Origin: Mucidula mucida
Lineage: Eukaryota; Basidiomycota; Agaricomycetes; Agaricales; Physalacriaceae
Assembly (NCBI GenBank): GCA_015501055.1
Contig: JADNYV010000259.1
Span: forward strand, 1 to 49,666
Reading direction: 5' to 3'
DNA: 49,666 nt
Of the stretch, positions 1 to 10,919 are shown in pieces; positions within the stretch are counted from its first letter, which is position 1; every line of letters begins with the position of its first letter. The translations under genes and the position numbers were made by a program. The notes beneath the pieces are model-generated. The model was not told the DNA's origin, did not search any database, and saw only the letters and a program-made list of their open reading frames with translations.

Positions 1-255
1 GTCCCTTCCAACCAGACTTTGTTCCTGTCATAAAACCGTTTCATGTCCTCCTTCGCCATCTTTAACGCTAATCCAACTTCATTTCAAGTTTTCCTCATTC
101 CGTCAGCAAACTCCTGCGCAGTCTCATTTCTCAATGCCATCTTTGAAGCGGTGCCTTTGTAGGGGTGCCTGCCTATATCCACAAAGAACGGAGTGACTTT
201 GGTTGCTGAATGTTCTTAATCATTGTAAACAAATTCGGCAGAAGGTAACCATTCC
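1..255 (-). pseudogene. Ty3/gypsy retrotransposon integrase remnant
   Basis: Reading the minus strand from about 255 down to 1 gives a degraded stretch of a gypsy-type polyprotein in one frame: EWLPSAEFVYND, stop, EHSATKVTPFFVDIGRHPY, KGTASKMALRNETAQEFADG, stop, then LKMAKEDMKRFYDRNK. The pieces AEFVYN, HSAT.VTPFF, G.HPYKG and DMKRFYD are the usual landmarks between the integrase core and the C-terminal chromodomain region of fungal Ty3/gypsy elements. Two in-frame stops (TAA and TGA) show that it is dead. No LTR was seen, and the element runs off the left edge. Its right end touches the truncated 5' side of the dioxygenase fragment that begins near 258, so an old insertion or rearrangement probably cut that gene here. 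Confidence 0.75.
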
Positions 256-257
256 CG

Positions 258-762
258 GTGAATGAGCAGGCGTTGTACAAGGTGCGCGGAACACCAGTGA
301 TAATAACACACTGCCTGAATTCACCCACAGTACAACGCACTGATCTTCTGCAACGTCGATTTGACACCAGAGCAGCAGTACGCGCTGGTACAGGTGCGCC
401 GACAACCATCTTAGATGGCAGTCTTTGTGACAGATGTCCAGAGATTCGACCCATCAGCGACGAGCTACGGGCACGGCAACAACAAAGTCGACAACGCCAA
501 AGCCAACATCATACACTCCTACATCAAGAGCCTCCCGCGCACGCCTCAAGTCCAGATCATCGGACACGGCACAGTCCACGACCACGAAGGCATATCAGAA
601 ATAACTCTCAAACACGGACATCACTCCTCCTCGCACACGACCCGCATATCCGCTGAAGACGAAGCAAACGGCGCGACGCCCTTCTTCCGATGGCACATGG
701 ACGCCGCGCTGTATGCTCTAGACCCGCCAAAGGTAACAGCGCTTTACGGCGTTAGGGTGCCC
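258..762 (+). pseudogene. Internal fragment of TauD/XanA-type 2-oxoglutarate dioxygenase
   Basis: This fragment matches the middle of fungal TauD/TfdA-family Fe(II)/2-oxoglutarate dioxygenases (XanA-like, xanthine hydroxylases). Probable exons are 258-280, about 331-387 and 442-762. They are separated by introns of about 50 nt (GTGCGC...CACAG) and 54 nt (388-441, GTACAG...CCAG). Recognisable blocks are ALYK, NVDLTPEQQYAL, FDPSATSYGHG, PQVQIIGHGTVHDHEGI and WHMDAALYALDPPKVTALYG. The H-x-D pair in WHMDAAL is the expected first part of the iron-binding triad. The fragment lacks the first ~50 residues, where it abuts the gypsy remnant. It stops after GVRVPE, where the frame enters VDSIID and a stop that look like the start of an F-box protein. 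The missing C-terminal half type is present on the other strand at 5272-6139. Confidence 0.72.
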
Positions 763-1957
763 GAGGTAGACTCCATAATCGACTAGACCCAACATCCATG
801 CGCCGCTCCTTTGCCTTGACATCCTGCGCTGCCGTGTCCAGGAAGTTTCGAGCGCGCGCCCGGACATGCATCTTTCGGACAGTCACCTTTGACGTCCACT
901 CGCGGACTGCCGCTGGACTATGCGCACTGCTAGCAGACGACGATGACCTCCGAAGCAGTGTCCGCGAGATCCGCTTTGACGGTCAAGAGAGCTATCGACC
1001 TAACTTGCCGTGGGCAGACAAGTCCTTCCGGGATCTCCTTCCCCAGCTCACCAACCTCACCACTCTCGTGCTCTCCTCATTTGAAACCACAAAATTCCTT
1101 GCGTGCTTCCCAGCTGACGCATTTCGCTTCATCAAATGCTTGCAGTTAAACAGCTGCATGATCCAGCCTCCGCCTGCTGCGATTCATGGAACGATTCCCC
1201 GCGTTGAAGTCACTCGCGTTCGACGAATGGTGCCATTACCCAAACCGACCGGACTTTAACAGATCAGAAACGGCTATCCAATATCCCACCGTCAAACGGC
1301 TTTCCGTACAGCGCGGGGTGCATGACTGGCGGCGCCTCTTCTCTAGCATCGTATTCCGCGAGCTAGAGCACCTGACTGTCCCCGACAACTCCAACTGGGC
1401 GGAGCTGAACGCTATCGCTATTGTTGCGCCACGTTCTATCTCCTCGCTTTCCCTCCCATACACACAAGACTGGGATCCGGAGCCGAGTGAGTGATATCCA
1501 TCCTCATTGATTGCAACAATGCTAATCTCGCTCTTCTCTAGGCACCAGAAAACCAATCGACATCCTCTTCCGAAAAATAACGCATGCGACAGTCTGGTTT
1601 CCTACGCAGGAAGAGGGTCTCCTACGGGGGAGGACCACTTTTCCTACCTGGTGGGTCCATAAGCTGGCTCAAGGCATGGATTATCTCCGGGCGTTGAGCA
1701 TCATCGTCGAATCTGTGCCCCGAAACGAGTCCAATGGCGTATTTTACGAGCCGGCGTTCTGGACGACGTTTGATGGCGCGGCCATCCGAAATGCTTGTCT
1801 GGACTCAGTTGAGATCGTTGTGAGATGCACGAGTAAGGGAGGTGGCGAGGAGGACCAGGCTGCAGTGACGTCGTTCTGCGAGATGGTTGCGAGACAATGC
1901 AGAGAATTAGGTAAACGAGAAGAGATGAAGTTCAAAGTCTTACGAGATATCGTGTAG
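763..1957 (+). pseudogene. F-box/LRR-like protein, frameshifted
   Basis: The region reads as an Agaricomycete F-box protein with a degenerate start. VDSIID (763-780) followed by CAAVSRKFRARARTCIFRTV resembles the F-box helix set (ELVDSIID...CALVSR.F), but a stop and a frame change separate the two. The open part from 798 runs through leucine-rich text (LLPQLTNLTTLVLSSF). It needs a one-base frame change near 1185 to continue into FMERFPALKSLAFDEW. A good intron lies at 1487-1541 (GTGAGT...CTCTAG), after which the frame continues as TRKPIDILFRK to the stop at 1955-1957. F-box proteins act as substrate adaptors of SCF ubiquitin ligases; no substrate can be inferred. The N-terminus is joined directly to a dioxygenase fragment, so this copy is probably nonfunctional. 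Confidence 0.6.
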
Positions 1958-2361
1958 TGTTTTGCTTCTGACATTTGTCTGCTTGTTTGCGTAATCTATC
2001 GGTGGCCTTGGTCGTGGCCAGGCCGTACTTACATACAACTTCAAAGAAGAACGCTCTTGCACACGATCAGCGAAATACCCCCCTGTATCATCCTTTTTCT
2101 CTTTACTCGAGATCGAGAATCGAGATGAAACTCCTCGGCATCGAGAGCCGCCACATATTGGCGTCACGCGTTCAAAAGGAGGTCGCAGTAGGTTCTTTAC
2201 CTTCCACCACCATCTCGTGCGCCATCTCTCCCTTTCTTCCCGCCGCGTGCCCCACTTTCCTTTCCCGCCGTACTCTTCGTGATTGGCGCGACCGCGCCTT
2301 GCATTTCCCTGACATCGCCTTTTCAAACACACACAAAAGGTACGCGTCTCTACTTTTCGAA

Positions 2362-3528
2362 ATGTCATCTACGCTCACCAGGAATCCAGTGATGAGCGCG
2401 ACGATCCTTCATGGAGAGCCTGAAGCCGCGCCTCGCCGACTACCCACTTCCTTGACCACGACAATCTCTGCCCCGAAGCATACACAAGAGCGACTGTCCT
2501 GGCTTCTCAACCAATACAACGAATCTGTTAGCAAATATCCATCCATTTCGTATTCTCGATCTCCAAATGGGATGTCGTCTGAAGCCCTGGCTGAACGCGT
2601 TTTCGAGCTTCTCTCATATCGCAATCTATTAGACGGGCCGCTGTCAAAGTTGGCGAAGCCAGTGCGAACCTTGTACCCAGAGATGCCATGCGACGTTCTG
2701 ACGGCTTGGTGGGAGAAGCGTGGTCTAGCGCCTGGGCCAACGCTTTCTGATGCATCGACAACTTTGCCAATGTCTGTAGAGAAGGAGAATGTACCGCCTA
2801 TCACGTCTTCCGCCCACTGTATACCTATCACGACTCCCGAGCCGTCGCCCTCTTTCGAAGCAGCACTATCATCTACGCCGCCCTGCCCACTTGAAGGGTG
2901 TATCCAATCTGTGTCGCGTCCTAAAAATCCTTTTAGCTCGCCGGAGGAAGAACACTCGATTTCTTCGCAAAAGCTCCCTTTTCATGATTCGTCAGCTCAG
3001 TCTGCAAAAGAAACATCTACATCCTCAAGACCGACTCTCTCCTCCATAACGAATATTCCGTCCGATAACGCTCGCCTTTTATTACCAGGCGCTGATACTC
3101 CCGCATCTTCCGCTCCAAAACATACACTCCAGCCATCTACCGTGTTGCTAGCAATCCCACTGCAGTCAAAGAAACGCCACAAGTCGTCATCCTTTGCCGA
3201 ACCTGGTCATTCCAGTTCAACGACCGAGATAGTTCCTGGAGCGGCGGCGAAGGTACCTCTGCTGTCTGATGAGTTGCAGAGCGATGCACTCCATCGCGAC
3301 ACTGACCTCGACGAGGCCAGTCACGATCGGCAATGGGTGGCAACTACTGGCAAAATGTCGAAAGACATCGGCGACCCCGTTGCTGCAAAACGCCGCTTTC
3401 TGTACGAGCGAATGAACATCTTTGACATTAGGAATGAATGGGAGCCCACGCCACCGCAAACGCGTATAGTTCAGCGGGAGGAGGGTGAAGGACGCATGGA
3501 ATATCTAGCGAGGCTGAATTTGCTTTGA
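2362..3528 (+). CDS. Unknown protein with KEN motif, low-complexity middle
   Basis: This is a single long open frame. I chose the ATG at 2362 (MSSTLTRNPVMSATILHG) because the upstream in-frame part looks like leader sequence, although the frame stays open from 1975. The product is about 388 aa. Residues ~30-130 look folded (ERLSWLLNQYNESVSKYPS, LAERVFELLSYRNLLDGP, ALAERVFELL). A Ser/Thr/Pro-rich middle follows, and the C-terminus is charged (RRFLYERMNIFDIRNEWEPT, then REEGEGRMEYLARLNLL). The sequence EKENVPP near residue 140 is a textbook-like KEN box with following prolines, the degron recognised by the anaphase-promoting complex with Cdh1. That is a motif match only. I do not recognise the family. 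No signal peptide or membrane segment is evident. Confidence 0.6.
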   Translation: MSSTLTRNPVMSATILHGEPEAAPRRLPTSLTTTISAPKHTQERLSWLLNQYNESVSKYPSISYSRSPNGMSSEALAERVFELLSYRNLLDGPLSKLAKPVRTLYPEMPCDVLTAWWEKRGLAPGPTLSDASTTLPMSVEKENVPPITSSAHCIPITTPEPSPSFEAALSSTPPCPLEGCIQSVSRPKNPFSSPEEEHSISSQKLPFHDSSAQSAKETSTSSRPTLSSITNIPSDNARLLLPGADTPASSAPKHTLQPSTVLLAIPLQSKKRHKSSSFAEPGHSSSTTEIVPGAAAKVPLLSDELQSDALHRDTDLDEASHDRQWVATTGKMSKDIGDPVAAKRRFLYERMNIFDIRNEWEPTPPQTRIVQREEGEGRMEYLARLNLL

Positions 3529-4025
3529 ACAACGGTCTTTACGCACTATACTTTTTCTTTGCCCACGATAAATCCTACCATTTGAACATAGCATACAGAA
3601 GGATGCCTTTGCTCTCTCCGAGTCGGATATTCATCGGATATCCGGTTTACGTGATGAGCGCTCTTTTCTTCCTGACCACCACCATGATATATGAATGGCC
3701 TGCGAGCTGCTAGCCGCGCAATAAAGGCGTCCTAAATACCAGCAAATGCGACGGTGAGTAAGTAGATTGTCTCCGGAAACCGATTGTTACTCATCCAGAT
3801 GTAGAGTATTAATCTTTGCTTGACCCTCTGCACCATTGGAATAGAAATTTCTGAATATGTCTTTCACTAAGCGACTTTCCGCATTCTGGGCGTTCGAATA
3901 TCATATCTTTTCAATACAGTGGCACTCCCGTTACCGTGAAAATCCACCCTACCCACCCACAGCACGTATTGTCTGACTTTGATCGTCCCGCTTGATTCCA
4001 ATCATGTAACTTGCGCCAAACCACC

Positions 4026-5090
4026 ATGTCTCTCTCCCAAATCGTCACCCCCGCTCCTCCTTCGACAAAGATTCGCTGCGCTCTCCTCTGCACAGCTCTC
4101 TCCGACGCCTTGGGGAGCCCAGCCGAATGCCACCGCCGCTTCACATTCCCCCCCATCTCCCGGATGATCCCTAATCCCAATCTGCACCTCCCCAAGGGCG
4201 TCTGGACGGACGACACGAGCATGACGCTGTGCCTCGCACGCTCCATCGCGTCCGAAGCGGGATTCGACGAAGAAGATCAACTCGCAGCTTATACTCGTTG
4301 GTGGGAGGATGGCGAGCTTAGTGCGACGGGGAAATGCTTTGACATTGGGAATACGATTTTACGCGCGGTGCGCATTTACGTGGACGATCCCACCGCGGGG
4401 GCGTTGAAGACCATTGAGCAGTGTCTAGGTGGAGAAGGAAATTCGGGGAATGGGAGTCTGATGCGCGTTATCCCAGTGGGAGTGCTGTACTGGCGTGACG
4501 AGAAGGAAGCAAGGGCGCTGGCGAGGCGAAGCAGTCTCACGACGCACCCGAATGAGGTATGCCAGGAGGCGTGTGAGGTGTGGACGGGTGCTGTGGTGCG
4601 CATCATGTGTGCTGCCGCGCGTGAAGAGGCGTTGACGAAGCGGGATGTCTTGCAGTACTTTTCCCAGTTTCCGTATCAGAACGCAGAGCTGCGGAAGGCG
4701 CTTGCATATCCGGGCAAAGATCTTGACGCGGGGCATCCGATCATGAAGGTCGTTCTTGGGATGAAGGAGGATCAACTGCCAGAGGAAGACGTGCTTCCTT
4801 CTAGCGGATATGTTCTGCATACGCTCGTCGCAGCGTTGTTTTGCATCTTTTCGACGGACACGTTTGAGGCTGGCGCGATGCTTGCAGCGAATTTGGGGAA
4901 TGACGCTGATACTGTGGCGGCTGTCTACGGAGGATTGGCGGGCTGCTGGTACGGGACGAATGCGGATGATGATAAGACCTTTTGGACGTTGAGGATGGCT
5001 GAATGGTATAAGGATTTGGCGGCGAAGGATATTATCATCAAAGTCACGGCAGAGTTAGTGGCGAAGGAACAGACGTTGGGAAAAGCCTAG
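4026..5090 (+). CDS. ADP-ribosylglycohydrolase family protein
   Basis: This is an intronless 354 aa protein with a good start context (CCACCATGT at 4026). It belongs to the ADP-ribosylglycohydrolase (DraG/ARH) fold, whose members remove ADP-ribose from proteins or related substrates using two Mg2+ ions. The diagnostic metal-binding blocks are all present in order: GVWTDDTSMTLCLA near residue 60, GNGSLMRVIPV near residue 145, and GNDADTVAAVYGGLAG near residue 300. The GDALG-like start of the fold is seen as SDALGSPAE near residue 24. Length and spacing fit the family and no lesion was seen. No signal peptide is visible, so a cytosolic or nuclear location is likely. The substrate cannot be told from sequence. 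Confidence 0.9.
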   Translation: MSLSQIVTPAPPSTKIRCALLCTALSDALGSPAECHRRFTFPPISRMIPNPNLHLPKGVWTDDTSMTLCLARSIASEAGFDEEDQLAAYTRWWEDGELSATGKCFDIGNTILRAVRIYVDDPTAGALKTIEQCLGGEGNSGNGSLMRVIPVGVLYWRDEKEARALARRSSLTTHPNEVCQEACEVWTGAVVRIMCAAAREEALTKRDVLQYFSQFPYQNAELRKALAYPGKDLDAGHPIMKVVLGMKEDQLPEEDVLPSSGYVLHTLVAALFCIFSTDTFEAGAMLAANLGNDADTVAAVYGGLAGCWYGTNADDDKTFWTLRMAEWYKDLAAKDIIIKVTAELVAKEQTLGKA

Positions 5091-5271
5091 TGTTTCTAAT
5101 CGGTGCCTGAATGTCTGTGTGTTGATCTCGCGGAGAGCTGACATTTGCCTAGATTAATAATGTGTATCACTTCTCTCAAAATGTTTCTTGGTCACGTAGG
5201 TCTCAACGCGTTCGACTCTAAATACCTTTATATTACCATTATGTGAGTGGTAAGTTTTATTAATCCAGTCC

Positions 5272-6139
5272 TCAGAGCAGCTCCCAGTCCTCATCGATTC
5301 CCTCATGGACTGCTCGCACATCATCCTCACTCGGTACAAGCGGCGCGTCGGACGCTGCCAGGTTACACTGATGGAAAAGCCGTATTTGGTCTTTAGCAAA
5401 ATGGCCGACGACGGTGTGCATCAGACCGCGGTTATTCCAGAGCATCAAATCCTTTTTCTGCCTGCGGACCATCATTCAATGTTTGTTCATTTTTCGCGGG
5501 ACGCTTACCAACACCAGCTGCATGCGCGTCAGCTCTTCATCGGGGACGAGGATAGAAAGCTTACGTTTGGCGCGATACCGGGACGCTGCATCGTATAGCA
5601 GAGCTCGCGTACTTCCTTGAGCTTGGTAAGATGGGCGCCGTCTGGGTACAGCATGCCGTTTGTTTTGGCATTGGGTGGAAGCGGGTCGATGAATACTTCT
5701 TGAATTGCCCATGCGTGCACCATCAAATGTAAGTAGCCAGTAACTGGATTCTCCACGTCTAACGAGGGGATCAGGTCATCCAACTATATGCACGCGTCCA
5801 CGTACGAATGGATACACCTTGATCTCCTCCTCCGTCCATGGACTCAGTTCGTCCAGACTCTTCTCCAGCCCATGCTCCGATTCTATTCCCAACGCCGTTG
5901 ATCTCGCCTTTGTCGGCCCCATCCATTCGAATGGATGTGGCGCATACTTTGCCCGCGCTCTCACGACAACGCTCTTCAGCTCCTTCGGGAGAATGTCGAA
6001 CATCACTCTGCCCGATTTGAACGCTGTTGTGCCCAGCGGGACGCATAGCTCGTCGCCTGTGCCGTCGTCGTAGCGGACCGTCTACGCTGGACTGAGTTCT
6101 TGGGGAAACGAGTCGGGAAGGGAGAGTTTGGAACGAGAC
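5272..6139 (-). pseudogene. TauD/XanA-type dioxygenase, internally deleted
   Basis: The minus strand from an ATG at 6139 reads MSRSKLSLPDSFPQELSPA, which resembles an N-terminus of this family. The next codon is TAG (6082-6084), followed at once by TVRYDDGTGDELCVPLGTTA, which belongs about 150 residues further on. Later exons carry MFDILPKELKSVVVRARAKY, PFEWMGPTKARS, NPVTGYLHLMVHAWAIQE, DPLPPNA, LYPDGAHLTKLKEVRE, MQRPGIAPN and DLMLWNNRGLMHTVVG. The last holds the distal iron-ligand histidine. Introns are seen near 5759-5801 and 5450-5560, the latter around a three-codon exon. The deleted part includes the H-x-D iron ligands, so this copy cannot be an active enzyme. The missing part type is found on the plus strand at 258-762. 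The family uses Fe(II), O2 and 2-oxoglutarate; XanA converts xanthine to uric acid. Confidence 0.75.
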
Positions 6140-6255
6140 ATGAGCTAGAAATACAATGCCACTCAGTTGTACAACAATTCGGAAACAGAAACGTACGACT
6201 ATAGATGCAAGTCGGGAGGAAGGCCCAGTTGAATGGCCTGTGAAAGGCCTAGAGA

Positions 6256-6261
6256 TTTATA
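6256..6261 (-). promoter_or_regulatory. TATA-like box upstream of the TauD N-terminal piece
   Basis: The minus strand reads GATATAAATC here, about 117 nt before the ATG at 6139. The position suits a core promoter. It suggests that the 5' end of the dioxygenase gene stayed at this locus when its middle part was lost. Confidence 0.35.
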
Positions 6262-6398
6262 TCGTCGCGGCTCGGAAGCCATGAATCAGCGTGATGCATG
6301 CACATCGAACGGGTTCGGGTCTGCATTGACTCCTCTGATTCTGGTCACGCTGTAGACAATGGGGCTTTGGTGTAGGGATTTTGAGCGTCTGGTTCACA

Positions 6399-7141
6399 AA
6401 GGCGCGTTTGAAATGAGCGGGCCGTGCCGGGTTCGGCTCCATCTGCCCAAATAACCAAAGAAACCACCCATTTTGGTTGATTTGGCCTTCTACTTTCGAT
6501 TCCTGCCTGGAAGTATGCGCCCCCTCCGGCAAGGAGTCAACCGCTCAAGGTACCTGGTCGTCAAGCCTCTGAATGGTTTTCCGAACACGACAAGCGTGAT
6601 CGCGCAATGTCTTCTTCTACTCGTAAGATCCGGATTCTTTTTCTCTCGCGCTGAGGCGGCGTGGCGCTATCTTTGCTCTGTTGTTCGCTTAAACTTAGAA
6701 GTCCTGTTAGCGCCGGTGTAATCAGACATCTGACCGCATCAACGGCGTCTGCTGTGGCGCAATTAGCTTTGTGGGCCCTCGCTCTCACCTTCTGGTCATG
6801 CTCTGATGAATAAATGCAGTGACATGTATGCATCATGAATTTCTTGATCCGAAATTTTCGTGCGAGCGTGGGAAGAAAAGCAGTCTGTGAGCGACCACTG
6901 CATACCGCAGCTGAATCGTAGGAATATATCTTGGTCCAGCACAGCACTATGACTCGCTGACAACCTTGGCCAGCAGCCGCTTGCGACGTGCCCTTTTTCC
7001 AAGAACAAATCGTACACGCATCTGGATCCCGGCGGTTACCCCATTAGATTACAAGACGCGGTATTTGCACAGGCTGATTTACCTGTCGCTGGTCAGTTCT
7101 CAATTTAGAGCGCGTTCATACGTGTTCTTATCCGCTTTTAG
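6399..7141 (+). repeat. Direct repeat copy 1, upstream of first DUF6535 gene
   Basis: This is a ~743 bp block repeated at 12184-12935. By eye the copies differ by a handful of substitutions, a 1-nt indel near the start and a 10-nt insertion in copy 2. The left edge is sharp (AAGGCGCGTTTG). On the right, identity falls quickly within the first codons of the DUF6535 gene. Both copies hold the same short open frames, which look noncoding. No terminal inverted repeats or target duplication were seen. Confidence 0.9.
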
Positions 7142-7142
7142 G

Positions 7143-10100
7143 ATGAACGAACTGTGCCACGATGTAGATGAGGATCAATCGGACCGAAACTCGCTTTATA
7201 TGTGGGCCCCGACCCTTGTACTTCTCTCAGATCACTACAGCATGTCTTCTACCACCCATTGGCCACACTTAATTGATAGCGGCTCACTGAAAGCATATAA
7301 ACCGCCGCCTTTAGCCATCAGGCAACCGTACATCTCCAGGAATGACTCTAGAATTAGTTCCAAAGAACCCGTCCAGGACGCCGGAGCTGCGCGTCCCGAG
7401 GATACTCCTTTGAACGCCTTGAATGCTGTTGCCGAAGGTAAAGATCAAAGCCAGAGGGGTAGCCCTTTTTTTGGAGCGAGACATACCAACGTACGATTAC
7501 AGCAAGGTTCGTATGTGCATTCCTGCACTCCATTCGTTCCCTGACGTTTCTCGCTTTAGCTCAGGATCCCTTCGAGTACGAACACAAGTATAACGAGGAT
7601 GCCCCACACGAAGAAATGGGAGAAAAAGGAAGGATGTGGAAGACATACCTTGCGGAGAGCGCAAAGGTCGACGCCGACAAGGTGGCCAACTGGACCGATG
7701 CCCTTGATGTCCTTCTGGTCTTCGTATGTTGACTCCCTTCTGACGTAAGCCCTTTTGACCCGAAATCTTCAGGCGGGTCTATTCTCAGCGGTCGTTTCAA
7801 CCTTTGTTTCCCAAACTTTCCAGACCCTTCAGATCGACAACCACGAAGTCACATCCTATTTGATCTTTGAGCTCGTGCACCTTCAACGAGCCAGTATGGA
7901 TGGTCTTCCTTCGAGCAGCGTGCCCCAATCGCCCCTATCCCCCTATATGACTTACCATCCAACATCTACAGCCTCGTGGGTTAACGGACTCTGGTTTACC
8001 AGCTTGGTGCTTAGCCTCACGACTGCGCTCATCGCTGTTCTCACAAAGCAATGGATACACGAGTACCGAACCTCCATCGAACTCGGGACATATCGTGAGC
8101 GCGGCCGCATCCGACAGTTTCGCTTCACAAACTTGTCGGATTGGCACGTTCCAGTCATCATCGGCCTACTGCCCGTCCTAATGCACGTTGCATTAGGAGT
8201 TTTCTTTGCTGGGCTTATCATCCTCCTCCTCTCGTTGAGTCGGCACATAACCGCATCAATTTCTGTTGTCGTAGCTGCCGCACTAGCAGCGTATCTCGTC
8301 ACCAATGTTATCCCTGTTTTCAATCCTGCGTGTCCCTATAAGACTCCCTTGACACACTATGTGTACCGCATTATTCGCCTCGTCGGAAATACGCCGTCAC
8401 CGAAACTCCTAGAGCGTTTCTCTCGGCTCATAAACTTGAGAAGTTTCTCCAGTCGTACGGCCCCTCACTTGAACACGACCGCAAATAACCCATCATCACT
8501 GGCTCGTGTTGTGGATATTGCGCCAAGCTCGGATACGCAGAGCTTCGCGCCGTTGTCGCTTGTCGAAGCCGAGAAGGCCATTGTCCAGGAGATTTCATAT
8601 ATCATCGATGCGCAAGCAACCGTTTGGCTCTACGGTGTTTCGTCAAATTCGTCTGTTCAAACAATCGTATTACAGGCCATCTGCAATCTTCCTTTAAGGA
8701 GCATCCCTTTAATTACACGTTCTATCCCGGCATCATTTCTCGAACGTGCAATCAGGAATGCATTAGAGGCCCCCGAGAATCATGAGCCTTCAGCCCAAGC
8801 AGCGTACGAGCGTCTACAAAGATCGCTCATTCGTATCTGTCCGGAGAAGAATTTGACTTGGCCTCCACGTCAGTTGCGTGCTTCTGAATCCCTTCCCAGT
8901 CTACTCAATCAGTGCGAGTCGGAAAACGCAGCAACCTTCCTGTCTAAACAAATCTTGGCACCATCCGCCACGCATGACATCACAGTATGGGTACAGATCC
9001 TACGAAACGCGTTGGCTTCAGGCCCAGAGTGGCTTGGGATGTATGACGACAATTCGCCCGTCTGGCGCACATTCATCTCTTGGTTCCTTTCGCAACGACA
9101 TGCCTGTAGGCGTTGCTCCAGACTGCTGTACTCATGCACCATTCAACATTACGCGCTCACTCAGAGAAGAAAACCATGTTACTTGGATTTCAAGCTCGCT
9201 GTCTTTAGGAATCCCTGGGAGGATGTTAGCACCACTCAGCCGATAACCTTCCAGGCAGCGGTGACATCTTTCCTCCGGCCATCGCTTTCAGAATTTATCC
9301 TCCAAGTTGTTTACCCTCAGTATAATCAGGAACCGGTATACCTTGGTGTTCCCCGTGATATCCAACTCCGTCATGTGCTCATCCAACTTCCATATATTCA
9401 ATCTACCGGCTCTCACGATGACTTCAACATATCCTCGCTCGTAGCGCAACTCATTGCGGGCATAGAGAGTGACATTGATGTTCGTGGCGAGGCAAACCAT
9501 ACCCGTCACCCGCGTGTTCTGCATGCATCGTTCCATACCTTGGCATCCGTCGCATCAAATGCTTTTGTCCAAGAGACATTGCCTATGAGCGAAAAGCAAC
9601 GACTTCTCCATCCACTCTTTACAGCGCTGATGATTGATGCGAATTTGTCAGCTCGGTCTCAGAGCCTCGGCAAGGAGTACAAAAGTCTAAGAAATGACTA
9701 CTATACCTTTATGAGCGATTTTGTGGCGGAAAAGATCATCCAAACGACCTTTGTAGAGACCGTCAACCTCTCAGAATTGGCGCTTCTTATTTCCAATCTC
9801 CTTCAGAGTGCAGTGCACTTTCGATGTACAAAACTCTTGCCACAGATCTACGAGAAGCTCTGCAGTGGGGGTTGGCTTAATGTCATCTGTGCATCTCATT
9901 TTGGCCAAACCAGGCATCGTCCATCATTCATGGCGAAGACGTCGCATACGTTTCTCGTTGCAGCGTTTGTCGAAGGTTTGAACATCCTCCAACAGATTTC
10001 TGCATTTACATATGCCCGAGTGATGGAGTACATCCAAACACCTTCGAACTTGCTGTCGCTGTGCAAGGTCTTTGTGCTGTCTGATGTCGAGCGTCGAAAA

Positions 10101-10493
10101 GGTCTAGAGACTCTTGTCCCCTTCGTCAGTGCGGAGTTGTGGGAGCCTTGTTTACAAGATCTAGATCAGTTCGTTCGGCATCCTGCAGTCCGAGACGATT
10201 ATGAGCTCCACCGTTTGAATGCTCATCACCCGTTTCTTGGTGATTGTCCGTTATCATATTCGACTTGCGAAGAAGTATTCGAAGCAGTGTCTGACTTCCG
10301 ACGTGACCGTCAACAGCAAGTTTTGCCTCGGCAGGTCCCCTCTCAATCGAGAAAGAAGAACAAGGTAACTACTCTCACCTCATGCTGCTCGATCCTGATA
10401 CATAGAACATAGCTCTCATGGCTCCTGGCGACTATTTGCTCCGGTCGGTCTAGTACTGAGGTGACGGGCGAGAATAAAGATGAGATGGCTTGA
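7143..10493 (+). CDS. DUF6535-type polytopic membrane protein, copy 1
   Basis: Four exons (7143-7506, 7560-7723, 7773-10364, 10413-10493) give 1066 aa. Exon 1 is poorly structured. The DUF6535 core starts in exon 2 with AQDPFEYEHKYNED and MWKTYLAESAKVD, then WTDALDVLLVF. Membrane segments follow: AGLFSAVVSTFVSQTF, WFTSLVLSLTTALIAVLTKQ, VPVIIGLLPVLMHVALG with FFAGLIILLLSL, and SISVVVAAALAAYLVTNVIP. About 750 mostly helical residues follow with no domain I recognise. Introns and exon lengths match the downstream copy at 12937 exactly for exons 1 and 2. I chose the last intron (GTAACT...CATAG, 10365-10412) because it brings the C-terminus (RSSTEV...DEMA) into register with that copy. DUF6535 proteins are abundant in Agaricomycetes and have no established function. 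This copy has an intact frame. Confidence 0.82.
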
Positions 10494-10919
10494 CGAAAAG
10501 ACACATACTCATCCTCGAAGAATCACTATGTAGTAGTGTTGCATGTCAACTTGAACTTGAATATACGTACAGAACACTTCCTTTTGTGGCACACTTCGTG
10601 GCTTGGAGCCCATACGCATCCGTACTACTAGGTAGTCACGGTTATAACATAGACTAAATCATATGTATGTTTACTGAGGGAGCCCACTCGCTTCAACTAC
10701 TCATACAGGAAGACAATAATCAGCCGTCCCAGCCGAATGCCTTGTTCAACAAGGGTTCGTGAGTGATCGTGTATATAGATCATTTAATCCATCGGGGGTG
10801 ACTATTGTCTCCCAAGCGAACAACCTTAGAAGGAGGACACGGTCCCTGTTATTGTTCACTGCCCACTGTTTCCTATAAGTCGTTATGTATTGCTCGACAA
10901 ATGCCATCACCCCAGCGCT

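Noticed and set aside
6473..6721. 82-codon open frame identical in both repeat copies (also 12257-12505)
   Set aside because: Identity reflects the near-identical repeat block; no splice context, motif or codon-level constraint was seen.
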